Of a DNA stretch of 64,000 bases, positions 43,091 through 50,934 are shown in pieces. The stretch's first letter is position 1; every line of letters starts with the position of its first letter. The stretch is from assembly GCA_018000455.1 (NCBI GenBank), contig JAGNJW010000009.1, positions 101,508 through 165,507 of the forward strand, read 5' to 3'. Position numbers and translations under genes: made by a program. The DNA is from Acidobacteriota bacterium (lineage in GTDB: Bacteria > Acidobacteriota > Vicinamibacteria > Vicinamibacterales > UBA2999). The notes below the pieces were generated by a model. It was not told where the DNA came from, searched no databases, and saw only the letters and a list, made by a program, of their open reading frames with translations.

Positions 43091-44644
43091 TCACTCGGGG
43101 GGCGGCGGACTCGACGGCGGTGGGCGGTACGGCGCATAGACGCCGTCGATGGTACCGGGCGCCGCCCAGACCGCGCCCCTCGGAGGGTGCACGTATCTGG
43201 GCTCGGCGCTGGCCTCGGCGAAGGCCAGCAATCTCGGCAGATACGCGGAATCGATGCGGAAGCGCCGTGGTAGCTCAGCCGCGCTGTCGTGCTGGACCAG
43301 CAGCTTGGTCACTTCGCCGCTGGCGCGGCCGTGCGCCACCGGCAGCGCCACCTTCCAGCCGTCGCGCCGCCCTTCGAGTAGCCACATCGGCGGGGCCTCG
43401 CCATGTGCCGACCGCTCCGTGAACGCCTCGAAGTCCGGGTTGTAGAGCTCCGGAGCCACCCGCATGACCCAGCGCGCGAGCGGGCGGTGTTCGAGCCAGC
43501 TGAAGTCGGCCGGTCGGTCGAAGATCAGGACGGCGCCCGACGAGGCGACAGCGGCGGCCACGATCCCCGCCCGTTGGCGGCCAGGCCACGCGTTGACCAC
43601 GATCCACGCCAGCGGCGGCAGCATCCAGACGAGATATCGCCGCAGGCCGCGTCCATCGGTGTTCCAGTTGATCTGTGCCTGGACGGCCAGCAGCATACCG
43701 ACGATCGCCAGCGCGATGAGCACCGCCCACGCGTCGCCGCGACGAACGAGCCGCCAGCCGCCCCAGGCGGCTGCCCCGAGCAGCACCGGCACGTACGGCA
43801 GCAGGCCGGCGTTCAGATCGAACAGGAGGCTGGCCGTCCGTCCACCTGAGACCAGGCCCACATCGAGCGTGGCGGCAATCAGGCTGGCCTGGCCGAAGTG
43901 CCACCAGTTGAAGACCACCGGCAGCATCGCCAGGCTCGCACAGGCCGCCGTTGCCGCCGTCGTGACCCACGGGCGCCGCTGTGCCGACAGCAGCACAGGC
44001 ACCACGGCGAGCAGTGCCATGGGTGGATTCTGCATCGCCGCCAGACTGACCGTGCATGCAGCGGCCGCGTAGCGTTCACGCTCGAGGCAGACGAGCGAGA
44101 TGGTGGCGAGTGACCAACTGAAGACCTCGACGCCCGTGAAGGTCACGTACCACGCGACGGGCGTCACTGCCAACAGCAGCGCGAGTGCGGCGCGTCGTTC
44201 TCGGCCGCCAGAGGCGGCGCCCAGCACGGCCGCGAGCGCCGCGGCGAACATCCACGCGTTGGTCACGACGAGCGCGTTGAACTGGCGTCCTCCGACGGCA
44301 CCCAGGACCAGTCTGGCCGGCAGCGCGAAGAGGGAGTACATCCAGAAGTGCACGCCGTATGTCCGTCCGTCGCCAGCGCGGACGAATCCGTGAGGCAGTT
44401 CGCCGGCGTGGACGTCGCGAGCGCTGGCATTCCCGTCACGCTGCCAGGCATCGATGTCGCTGAAGAGCGCCGTCAGATCGCTCTGGCGCACATCCGGCGA
44501 CGCATGCCGCGCCAGGGCCTCCGTCATCGCCAGGTACTCCCAGCCGTCGCCCTGTCTTGCGAAATCGCGCTGGCTGCACCAGACGAGCAGCCACGCGGCC
44601 GCCATCAGGCAGACGACGACGCCGAATCGACGAACAGACATCAC
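43091..44644 (-). CDS. Polytopic membrane protein, probable GT-C-type glycosyltransferase
   Basis: The 517-residue protein has about ten hydrophobic segments, concentrated between residues 1 and 390, and a C-terminal soluble part of ~125 residues. After the first helix ('FGVVVCLMAAAWLLVWC') comes an acidic loop, 'RQGDGWEYLAMTEALARH'. This resembles the catalytic Asp/Glu-bearing first periplasmic loop of GT-C lipid-linked-sugar glycosyltransferases. No confident family name can be given. It converges with serS and follows the large 44695-48231 gene on the same strand by about 50 bp. Confidence 0.65.
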   Translation of the reverse strand: MMSVRRFGVVVCLMAAAWLLVWCSQRDFARQGDGWEYLAMTEALARHASPDVRQSDLTALFSDIDAWQRDGNASARDVHAGELPHGFVRAGDGRTYGVHFWMYSLFALPARLVLGAVGGRQFNALVVTNAWMFAAALAAVLGAASGGRERRAALALLLAVTPVAWYVTFTGVEVFSWSLATISLVCLERERYAAAACTVSLAAMQNPPMALLAVVPVLLSAQRRPWVTTAATAACASLAMLPVVFNWWHFGQASLIAATLDVGLVSGGRTASLLFDLNAGLLPYVPVLLGAAAWGGWRLVRRGDAWAVLIALAIVGMLLAVQAQINWNTDGRGLRRYLVWMLPPLAWIVVNAWPGRQRAGIVAAAVASSGAVLIFDRPADFSWLEHRPLARWVMRVAPELYNPDFEAFTERSAHGEAPPMWLLEGRRDGWKVALPVAHGRASGEVTKLLVQHDSAAELPRRFRIDSAYLPRLLAFAEASAEPRYVHPPRGAVWAAPGTIDGVYAPYRPPPSSPPPPE

Positions 44645-44694
44645 GAGGGGGAGGCGACAGTATGCAGCAGGCAGGCAGTCGCGGGCAGCCGTCG

Positions 44695-47600
44695 TCAGGG
44701 TACGACCACGCGCAGCACCGGCGTCGCCTCACTCGCGCCGGCAGGGTTCACGGCGCGCACGCGCACGAAATAGGTGCCAGCGGGCACGCCGACGGCTGAG
44801 AACGCCGGGCCGGTCGTGCGCGCCACCGCCGAGAATCGGCCGGATTCGGTGCCTGCCTCGATGACGTAGTCGGTGGGTAGTCCCCCAGCGGTTGGCGGGG
44901 TCCATCGCAAAGACACGCTCGCCCCGGCGACGAGGGTCAGCAGGTTTGCGGGCGCCTCAGGCGGCGCGGTCGAGCCGTCAACGACCAGCCGGGTATCGGG
45001 CGTCGGCGGGCTCAGGCCCCACGCGTTGCCAGCCCGTACGCGCAGCCAGTACGAACGGGCCGGGACGATGGCCGCGAACTCATGGACCGGCAGATCGACC
45101 ACAGCGAGATCGGCGGCGCCGGAAGCAGACCCGGCTTCGAGACGATAGAAGTTGGCGCCCGGAACGGGTGTCCACCAGAGTCCGGCCGTGTGCGCGGCGG
45201 CCAGGGCACTCACCTCGGTTGGCGCCACCGGCGGGCCAGCGCCGGGTCCGGCGCAGGTGACGCGTGCATCGGCCCAGTCCACTTCATCGTTGACGTTCCC
45301 GTCGCCGGCATCGACGACGACCAGCCGCAGTTCGTCTGCGCCCGATAGATCGACGGCCACGTCGACCGGTGCCATCACCCCCGACAGGAGTCCGCTGACG
45401 AAGGCGATCCGGCCGTCCACGAGCACGCCGGCCACGATGCTGCCTCCGCCCTGCACGTCGTCGTCGATTCCGAGCGTGGCCGCGAAGGCCGTGCAGGCGC
45501 CGTTGAGGCGCACGCGGACGTCGCTGGCGGCCAGCACACCGAGCCCCTTGGCGTAGGTCACCCCCCGCAGCGTGATCGGCGGGCCGTCGCCTGGTGCGGC
45601 GTCGCCGTGGCTGCGATCGCGCTCCACCGGTCCGGCGCCGTTCACGGCCGATGTCCACGTCAGATCGCTCACATAAGTGACGCCAGGCGGCGGGATGAAT
45701 CGGGCCGTGTCGGCGATGTCGGCCGTGCCGATGACCAGCACGTACTGGCGCGGATGGCCGCTCGTCCATCCGGCAAACGTCAGCGAATGTTGTGGCGAGA
45801 GCGTCGCCACGTTCATGTGACTACCGACCACCGCCTGGAACGTTGCCGGAGCCAGGCGGCGCATCTCGCCGAACACGACCGGCAGACCCGGCGGGTCGGA
45901 ATCCAGCCTGACGGTGACAAGCCGCGGGCGGACGTCCACCGAGACGGTCGCCGTGCGCCCGTCGCTGTCGGTGGCCGTGAGCGCCACGACCAGATAGCTG
46001 TCAGGCCCGTGCTCAGGCGCCACGACACTCCCGCTCGCGCCCGTGGCGGTGGTGAGCGGATGCGTGTGGCACACGCCTCCCGGACAGTGCCGCACGCTCA
46101 CCGCCCAGCGCAGACTGGCCGCCGGAACGGCGCCATCTTCCGCATCGGTTGCGCTGCCCGCAAACGCAATCACATCGCCGACAGCAAACGGCGTTCCCGG
46201 GGCGGGCGCGGCCATGACCGGCACCGGCGCCTGGTTGAGGGACAACGACGCGGTGGTGAACTGCCACGCCACGGGGGCGGCCAGCGTGTTGCCGGCGATG
46301 TCGGCCACGCCCCCGGCACCGCCGGCGATCGTGACTCGGTATGACGTGCCAGGCGTCCAAGGCGTCAGTGACGTGATGACGAGGCGCTTCAGCGCCGCGT
46401 CGTAGCCCACCGACACCGCTGCGGCTGCGGTCGTGGCTGTCTCGACGACCGAGACCGTACCGGGGCCGATCGTGACCGAATTCATCTCTTCCGAGAACAT
46501 CGCCGACACGACGGCATCGACCGCGACCCCGATCGCATTGGCAGCGGGACTGGTCGTCACGACCACGGGCGGGACGACGTCGCCGCCGCCGCGCGTGCAG
46601 TCGAGCCGTGCGTCGGCCCAGTCGGCGTGGTCGCCGAGCGGGCCATCGCCGCCATCGGTTACGACCAGCCGAAGTTCCTGCCGGCCGGTGATGTCGATCG
46701 TGCCGGCGAGGGGTGCCTGGCCGCCCCGCACGATCCCGGATGCCACCACGCGGACGCCGTCGAGCCACACCTCGAAGCTGACACTGCCGCCACCGGCCGT
46801 CTCGTCGTCGATGCCCGCGACGGCACTGAAGGCGGTGCAGACGCCGCCAAGCGCCACGCGCACATCGGACGGTGCCTTGACGCCCAGACCCTTGGCGTAC
46901 GCCTCTCCAGCCAGCCTCAGCGGACCGCCGTCCCTGCCGCCGGGCCCGCCATGACTCATGTCGACCTCCACCGGTCCGGCGCCGTTAGCTGCCGACGTGA
47001 CCATCGCCACGGCGTCGCTCAGGTAGATCGTCTGGCGCGGCCCGGTATCGGGCACATGGCGGATGCGGCGCAGGGTGCCGGCCGTGACCGACAGGTAGAG
47101 CAGGCCATCGGCGTCCGCCTGCACATCGACCACGCCGTCGATGCCGGTGCCGAAGCCCTTGACTGGGCCGGCGACGGTGTCGGTGCCGTCGATCGACACG
47201 TAGTGCAGGGAGCCGCGCGAGAAGTCTCCGAAGAAGTAGGCGCCACGATACGGCTCGGGAAGCGCGGTCCCCGTGTAGAAGGCACCGCCCGTGATCGACG
47301 CCGTGCCGCCGCCATGCGGGTAGGCGACGAGCGGGAGACTCACGGCGCCTGAGCCCTGCGCGTAGAGCGCCTGACACTCGGCGAGGGCCTGGTATCCGGC
47401 TTGCGGCGCCGGGCCTTCCACGCACGGCCAACCGTGGTTGCCGCCACGCGCGACCGCGTTCACTTCCTCCCAGTCGTTGGCACCCACATCCGCGATGTAG
47501 GGCCGCCCAGACGCGGGCCTGAAGGTCAGCCGGAAGGGGTTTCTGAACCCGTAGGCCCAGACCTTCGAGCGCACGGCTTCGGCATCGCCATTCCAGAACG

Positions 47601-48231
47601 GATTATCGACAAGACCGCGCCCATCCGCGCCGACCCGGAGCAGCTTGCCGGCCAGCGAGTCGAGCTGCTGCGTGCGCAGCGCGCGGACGTCGACGGCATT
47701 GAACGACGAGGCATCGCCGGTCGTGATCCACAGCGCTCCGTCGGGCCCGAACCGCATCGCGCCGCCGTTGTGCGAGGGCGAGTCTGCCGGGATACCGCCC
47801 AGCAGCACGACCTCGGTGGCAGGGTCGGCTTCGTCGCCCACGGCTGTCACGCGCACGACGCGCGACGTCTTCGGACCGGAGAAGGTAAGAGGATCGTCTT
47901 CGTAGACGTAGAACAGGTAAACGTAGCCGTTCTCGGTGAATGCCGGGTCGATGGCCACGCCGAGCAGGCCACGGTCCCAGTAGTCGTTGACGCGGTCGCG
48001 CAGATCCAGAAGGGCGTCTGGCAGCAGACGGCCGCCGCGAACGACCCGCACCACGCCGGCCTTCTCAGCGACCAGGATCCGGCCGTCTGGCAGAGGCGTA
48101 AACGCCACCGGCAGCGTGAGACCACCCACGACTTCCTCATCGACGAACCCGTGCAGCACCCCGTGAGCGTGGAGGGAGGCAGGCACGGCCACGAGCGCCG
48201 CGAGCACGACAAACAGACAACACACACGCAT
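44695..48231 (-). CDS. Secreted PQQ-type sugar dehydrogenase with two NPCBM-like domains, Ig-like and Fn3 modules
   Basis: The 1178-residue protein has a signal peptide ('CLFVVLAALVAVPASLHA'). Residues ~25-390 form a soluble glucose/sorbosone-dehydrogenase-type six-bladed propeller ('LPVAFTPLPDGRILVAEKAG', 'GLLGVAIDPAFTENGYVYLF', 'GGAMRFGPDGALWITTGD', 'YGFRNPFRLTF'). Then come an NPCBM-like domain (about 395-550; 'YAKGLGVKAPSDVRVALGG'), an Ig-like/Big_5 module ('VVPPVVVTTSPAANAIGVAV'), a PKD-like segment, a second NPCBM copy (about 840-985; 'YAKGLGVLAASDVRVRLNG') and two Fn3 modules. NPCBM domains are associated with glycan-acting enzymes, so a secreted sugar-oxidising enzyme that binds polysaccharide is the likely picture. 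Confidence 0.85.
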   Translation of the reverse strand: MRVCCLFVVLAALVAVPASLHAHGVLHGFVDEEVVGGLTLPVAFTPLPDGRILVAEKAGVVRVVRGGRLLPDALLDLRDRVNDYWDRGLLGVAIDPAFTENGYVYLFYVYEDDPLTFSGPKTSRVVRVTAVGDEADPATEVVLLGGIPADSPSHNGGAMRFGPDGALWITTGDASSFNAVDVRALRTQQLDSLAGKLLRVGADGRGLVDNPFWNGDAEAVRSKVWAYGFRNPFRLTFRPASGRPYIADVGANDWEEVNAVARGGNHGWPCVEGPAPQAGYQALAECQALYAQGSGAVSLPLVAYPHGGGTASITGGAFYTGTALPEPYRGAYFFGDFSRGSLHYVSIDGTDTVAGPVKGFGTGIDGVVDVQADADGLLYLSVTAGTLRRIRHVPDTGPRQTIYLSDAVAMVTSAANGAGPVEVDMSHGGPGGRDGGPLRLAGEAYAKGLGVKAPSDVRVALGGVCTAFSAVAGIDDETAGGGSVSFEVWLDGVRVVASGIVRGGQAPLAGTIDITGRQELRLVVTDGGDGPLGDHADWADARLDCTRGGGDVVPPVVVTTSPAANAIGVAVDAVVSAMFSEEMNSVTIGPGTVSVVETATTAAAAVSVGYDAALKRLVITSLTPWTPGTSYRVTIAGGAGGVADIAGNTLAAPVAWQFTTASLSLNQAPVPVMAAPAPGTPFAVGDVIAFAGSATDAEDGAVPAASLRWAVSVRHCPGGVCHTHPLTTATGASGSVVAPEHGPDSYLVVALTATDSDGRTATVSVDVRPRLVTVRLDSDPPGLPVVFGEMRRLAPATFQAVVGSHMNVATLSPQHSLTFAGWTSGHPRQYVLVIGTADIADTARFIPPPGVTYVSDLTWTSAVNGAGPVERDRSHGDAAPGDGPPITLRGVTYAKGLGVLAASDVRVRLNGACTAFAATLGIDDDVQGGGSIVAGVLVDGRIAFVSGLLSGVMAPVDVAVDLSGADELRLVVVDAGDGNVNDEVDWADARVTCAGPGAGPPVAPTEVSALAAAHTAGLWWTPVPGANFYRLEAGSASGAADLAVVDLPVHEFAAIVPARSYWLRVRAGNAWGLSPPTPDTRLVVDGSTAPPEAPANLLTLVAGASVSLRWTPPTAGGLPTDYVIEAGTESGRFSAVARTTGPAFSAVGVPAGTYFVRVRAVNPAGASEATPVLRVVVP

Positions 48232-48398
48232 GCCGGGAACCCCTACGGTAGCAGCCCGCGTCGGCTCTGGCGACGGCGAGTGTTCAACGCTTATGTAAGC
48301 GTCAGTTCCGCCTGGACCGGGTCGTGTCGGCGCCTGCCGACGGAGGGTGCGGACGGGGCGGTCGCGCCGGGCCCCTGGTTTGGCTACACTGTCGCGCC

Positions 48399-49346
48399 AT
48401 GCCTACAATCGCGCGGGTCCTGGTGACCGGGGCTGGAGGCTTCATCGGCAGTCATCTCGTGACGGCGTTGAAGCGGCAGGGACACTGGGTACGGGGTGTC
48501 GACCTGAAGCACCCGGAGTTCAGCGCCAGTGACGCCGACGAGTTCGTCGTCGCCGATCTCCGAACCCGCGACGCTTGCGCGGCCGCGACACGCGGCGTCG
48601 ACGACGTCTACGCGCTGGCCGCCGACATGGGCGGCATGGGCTTCATCTCCCAGCACCACGCTCAGATCCTCCACAACAACGCCCTCATCAACCTCCACAC
48701 CCTCGATGCGGCCCGCGAGAACCGCGTTCAGCGCTACCTGTTCGCCAGCTCGGCGTGCGTGTATCCGGAGGGCCTGCAGGAGCGGACCGACGTCACGCCC
48801 CTCAAGGAGGACGACGCCTACCCCGCTCAGCCTCAGGACGCCTACGGATGGGAGAAGCTGCTCACCGAGCGGCTGTGCACGCACTACGCCGACGACTACG
48901 GGCTCGACGTGCGCATCGTCCGCTTCCACAACATCTTCGGCGAGCGGGGCACGTGGCAGGGCGGGCGCGAGAAGGTGCCGGCGGCGCTCTGCCGCAAGGT
49001 GGCGCAGGCCCGTCTCACGGGGAACCCGGAGGTCGAGATCTGGGGTGACGGCGAGCAGACGCGCTCGTTCTGCTATGTCGACGACTGCGTCGACGGGCTG
49101 CAGCGCCTGATGGCGTCGGGATACCGGGAGCCACTCAATCTCGGGCAGGATCGCATGGTGACCGTCAATCAGCTGGCCGAGATCACGACGGGTGATCTTA
49201 CTCGGGGACGTCGGGTGGCTTGGAGTTGTGGACCAACGCCGGAGCGCTTCCAAAGCGTGCGGGGAGCGCCTGGTCTCCGCGGCACATCGCCGCTGCGTCG
49301 CGGCCTCGCAGCGACCATATTGGTATGGCATAGTTGTATGGCATGA
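48399..49346 (+). CDS. GDP-mannose epimerase-like SDR protein, 3'-truncated and fused to unrelated sequence
   Basis: The frame encodes 315 residues from the ATG at 48399. Up to about residue 262 it is a good extended-SDR epimerase of the GDP-mannose 3,5-epimerase kind. It has the NAD motif 'VLVTGAGGFIGSHLVTAL', 'LAADMGGMGFISQHHAQILH', 'SSACVYPEG' and catalytic 'YGWEKLLTERL', then 'DGEQTRSFCYVDDCVDG'. Past 'MVTVNQLAEIT' (about 49185) the conserved C-terminal substrate domain is missing and ~50 residues of Arg/Gly-rich sequence of non-family type follow, running into the vapB start. This looks like the scar of a deletion or insertion, and the protein is probably inactive. Other members of a nucleotide-sugar pathway are not adjacent. 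Confidence 0.75.
   Translation: MPTIARVLVTGAGGFIGSHLVTALKRQGHWVRGVDLKHPEFSASDADEFVVADLRTRDACAAATRGVDDVYALAADMGGMGFISQHHAQILHNNALINLHTLDAARENRVQRYLFASSACVYPEGLQERTDVTPLKEDDAYPAQPQDAYGWEKLLTERLCTHYADDYGLDVRIVRFHNIFGERGTWQGGREKVPAALCRKVAQARLTGNPEVEIWGDGEQTRSFCYVDDCVDGLQRLMASGYREPLNLGQDRMVTVNQLAEITTGDLTRGRRVAWSCGPTPERFQSVRGAPGLRGTSPLRRGLAATILVWHSCMA
49323..49344 (+). promoter_or_regulatory. Direct repeat at the vapB start, candidate VapB operator
   Basis: GTATGGCAT occurs at 49323-49331 and 49336-49344, 13 bp apart, the second copy overlapping the vapB ATG. A repeat here fits autoregulation by VapB/VapBC, but this is inference from position. Confidence 0.4.
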
Positions 49347-49564
49347 AGAAGACACTTCACATCGACGAGGCACTCCTTCGGGAGGCGCGAGCTGCCTCCG
49401 GTGCCAGCACCGACACCGAGACGGTGCGGCTTGGGCTCGAGGCGCTCGCGCGGCAAGGAGCCTACGAGCGGCTTCGCGCCCTTCGCGGCACCGAGCCGCG
49501 CGCGCCGGACGTGCCACGTCGGCGCGAGGTGGCACGCTCGAAGTCGAAGCGGCCAGCGGCCTGA
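49343..49564 (+). CDS. vapB: VapB-type antitoxin
   Basis: The 73-residue protein starts 'MKKTLHIDEALLREARAASG', the N-terminal ribbon-helix-helix-like pattern of the VapB_antitoxin family. 'DTETVRLGLEALARQGAYER' follows, then a basic, Pro-rich tail expected to bind the toxin. A TTG three codons upstream is a possible but less likely start. The stop shares a base with the vapC ATG, typical of toxin-antitoxin operons. Confidence 0.85.
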   Translation: MKKTLHIDEALLREARAASGASTDTETVRLGLEALARQGAYERLRALRGTEPRAPDVPRRREVARSKSKRPAA

Positions 49565-49932
49565 TGGTCCTCGTTGACACATCGGTCTGGACTCGCTTCC
49601 TGGCGGGCCGTTCTCCGTACGCGTTCGCGCTCGACGAGCTGCTGGGCCGTGGCGAAGTCAGCGGCCATGACTTCATCTACGGCGAATTGCTGATCGGCGA
49701 CCCGTCAGGGCGCCGCGCCCTGCTCGCGGACTTCGTCGCCATGCATCGAGCGCCAACGGTGGCCTACGCCGAAGTCGTCGCGTTCGTGAGGCAGCGCCGC
49801 CTGCACGGCCGTGGCATCGGCTGGATCGACGCGCACCTGCTGGCGTCGGCCCTGGTCGCACGCCTCGGGTTCTGGACCGCCGACGCGCGCCTGGCAGCCG
49901 TGGCGCGCGAGCTTGGCATCTCGCACGACTGA
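49564..49932 (+). CDS. vapC: VapC-type PIN-domain ribonuclease toxin
   Basis: The 122-residue PIN-domain protein has 'MVLVDTSVWTRFLAG' with the first acidic residue of the active site. A second acidic position lies in 'HDFIYGELLIGD', 'RGIGWIDAHLLASAL' carries the third, and 'FWTADARLAAVA' the fourth. All four Asp/Glu of a functional PIN nuclease appear intact. VapC toxins cleave tRNA or rRNA and are neutralised by VapB. Confidence 0.9.
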   Translation: MVLVDTSVWTRFLAGRSPYAFALDELLGRGEVSGHDFIYGELLIGDPSGRRALLADFVAMHRAPTVAYAEVVAFVRQRRLHGRGIGWIDAHLLASALVARLGFWTADARLAAVARELGISHD

Positions 49933-50271
49933 TTGACGGCTGGCCTCGTCGGCGACATCCAGACTCGAGAGTCGTTCACATCAGGCGAGCCGCCATGCAC
50001 GCGCCGACGCCGGACGATCTGCGCGGGCTGTAGCTACCACAGCGTCATGAACCAGACACGTTGCACACCCGGAAGGCTGTATCGGGACCTGCCCCTGGCT
50101 GATGTCTAGCCGAGCGTGTCGATGGGGCGGCAAGTGGCGCTCGACCCGATGGCCAGCGAGGTGTCGGTGGTGTCGGCCCTCAACTGGGGGCTCGGGGAGG
50201 AATAGACGGCGAAGGAGGCAGCGCTTCCGCCCACAAGACGTGACCGACGAGAGAAATGGACGAGCGCGTCC
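49933..50271. other. Intergenic region without a supported gene
   Basis: The 339 bp lie between vapC and the convergent response-regulator gene. There is no open frame with coding character, only very short ones. A small hairpin (GACTC-GA-GAGTC, about 49962-49973) lies just after vapC but lacks a T-run. I see nothing else that I can name. Confidence 0.6.
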
Positions 50272-50934
50272 CTAAACCAGTCGCTCGCGAATGGCCTTGG
50301 AGACGGCGCCGGAGCGAGTCCGCACATGGAGTTTTGCGTAGACGTTGCGGACATGGCTGTCGACGGTGTGAATGCTGAGATCGAAGCGCCTCGCGATCTG
50401 CGGCAAGGTCAGCCCGTCGACGAGCTGTTCGAGGATCTGACCTTCTCTGGTGGTGATCCGGTAGGCATCTACCGACGGCTTCTTCGCGGGGGCCATCTTG
50501 GCGAAGATCTCCAGAACGCGGCGTGCGATGAACCCGTTGATGGGAGCCGCCCCGCGGAGGACCTGTCGTAGTGCGTCCACAACCTGATCCGGATTCGACG
50601 GCTTGAGCAGGTATCCCGATGCACCCGCACACAAAGCCTCGAAGACCTTCTCTTCCGAGCCGTGCACGCTCAGCACCAGCGCACGGGAGGCCGGCGACAG
50701 CGATCGCAGGCGCCGAATGGCCTCGAGTCCGGAGAGGCCGGGCAGCCCGATATCCACGATGGCCAGATGAGGTGGCGATTCGGTGTCGAGTGCCGCAAGA
50801 AAGTCCTCGCAAGACCGCACCGCAACCGGGCACTCAAAATCGCTCTCGGCGTCGATGACGGCCTGCAGCGTCGACCGCAGCAATTCGGCGTCTTCCACCA
50901 GCCAGACGGTGTGGATGTTGTCGCGGTCGCTCAT
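50272..50934 (-). CDS. NarL/LuxR-family response regulator
   Basis: The 220-residue protein has a receiver domain (1-125) with 'VWLVEDAELL' acidic pocket residues, the phospho-acceptor Asp61 in 'AIVDIGLPGLSGLEA', 'LVLSVHG' and 'GASGYLLKPSNPDQ' with the conserved Lys. The C-terminal LuxR HTH (about 150-215) has 'ITTREGQILEQLVDGLTLPQIARRFDLSIHTVDSHVRNVY', represented by 'LTLPQIARRFDLSIHTV' (recognition-helix region). Its ATG overlaps the stop of the kinase gene (ATGA), so the pair is a translationally coupled two-component system. Confidence 0.95.
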   Translation of the reverse strand: MSDRDNIHTVWLVEDAELLRSTLQAVIDAESDFECPVAVRSCEDFLAALDTESPPHLAIVDIGLPGLSGLEAIRRLRSLSPASRALVLSVHGSEEKVFEALCAGASGYLLKPSNPDQVVDALRQVLRGAAPINGFIARRVLEIFAKMAPAKKPSVDAYRITTREGQILEQLVDGLTLPQIARRFDLSIHTVDSHVRNVYAKLHVRTRSGAVSKAIRERLV

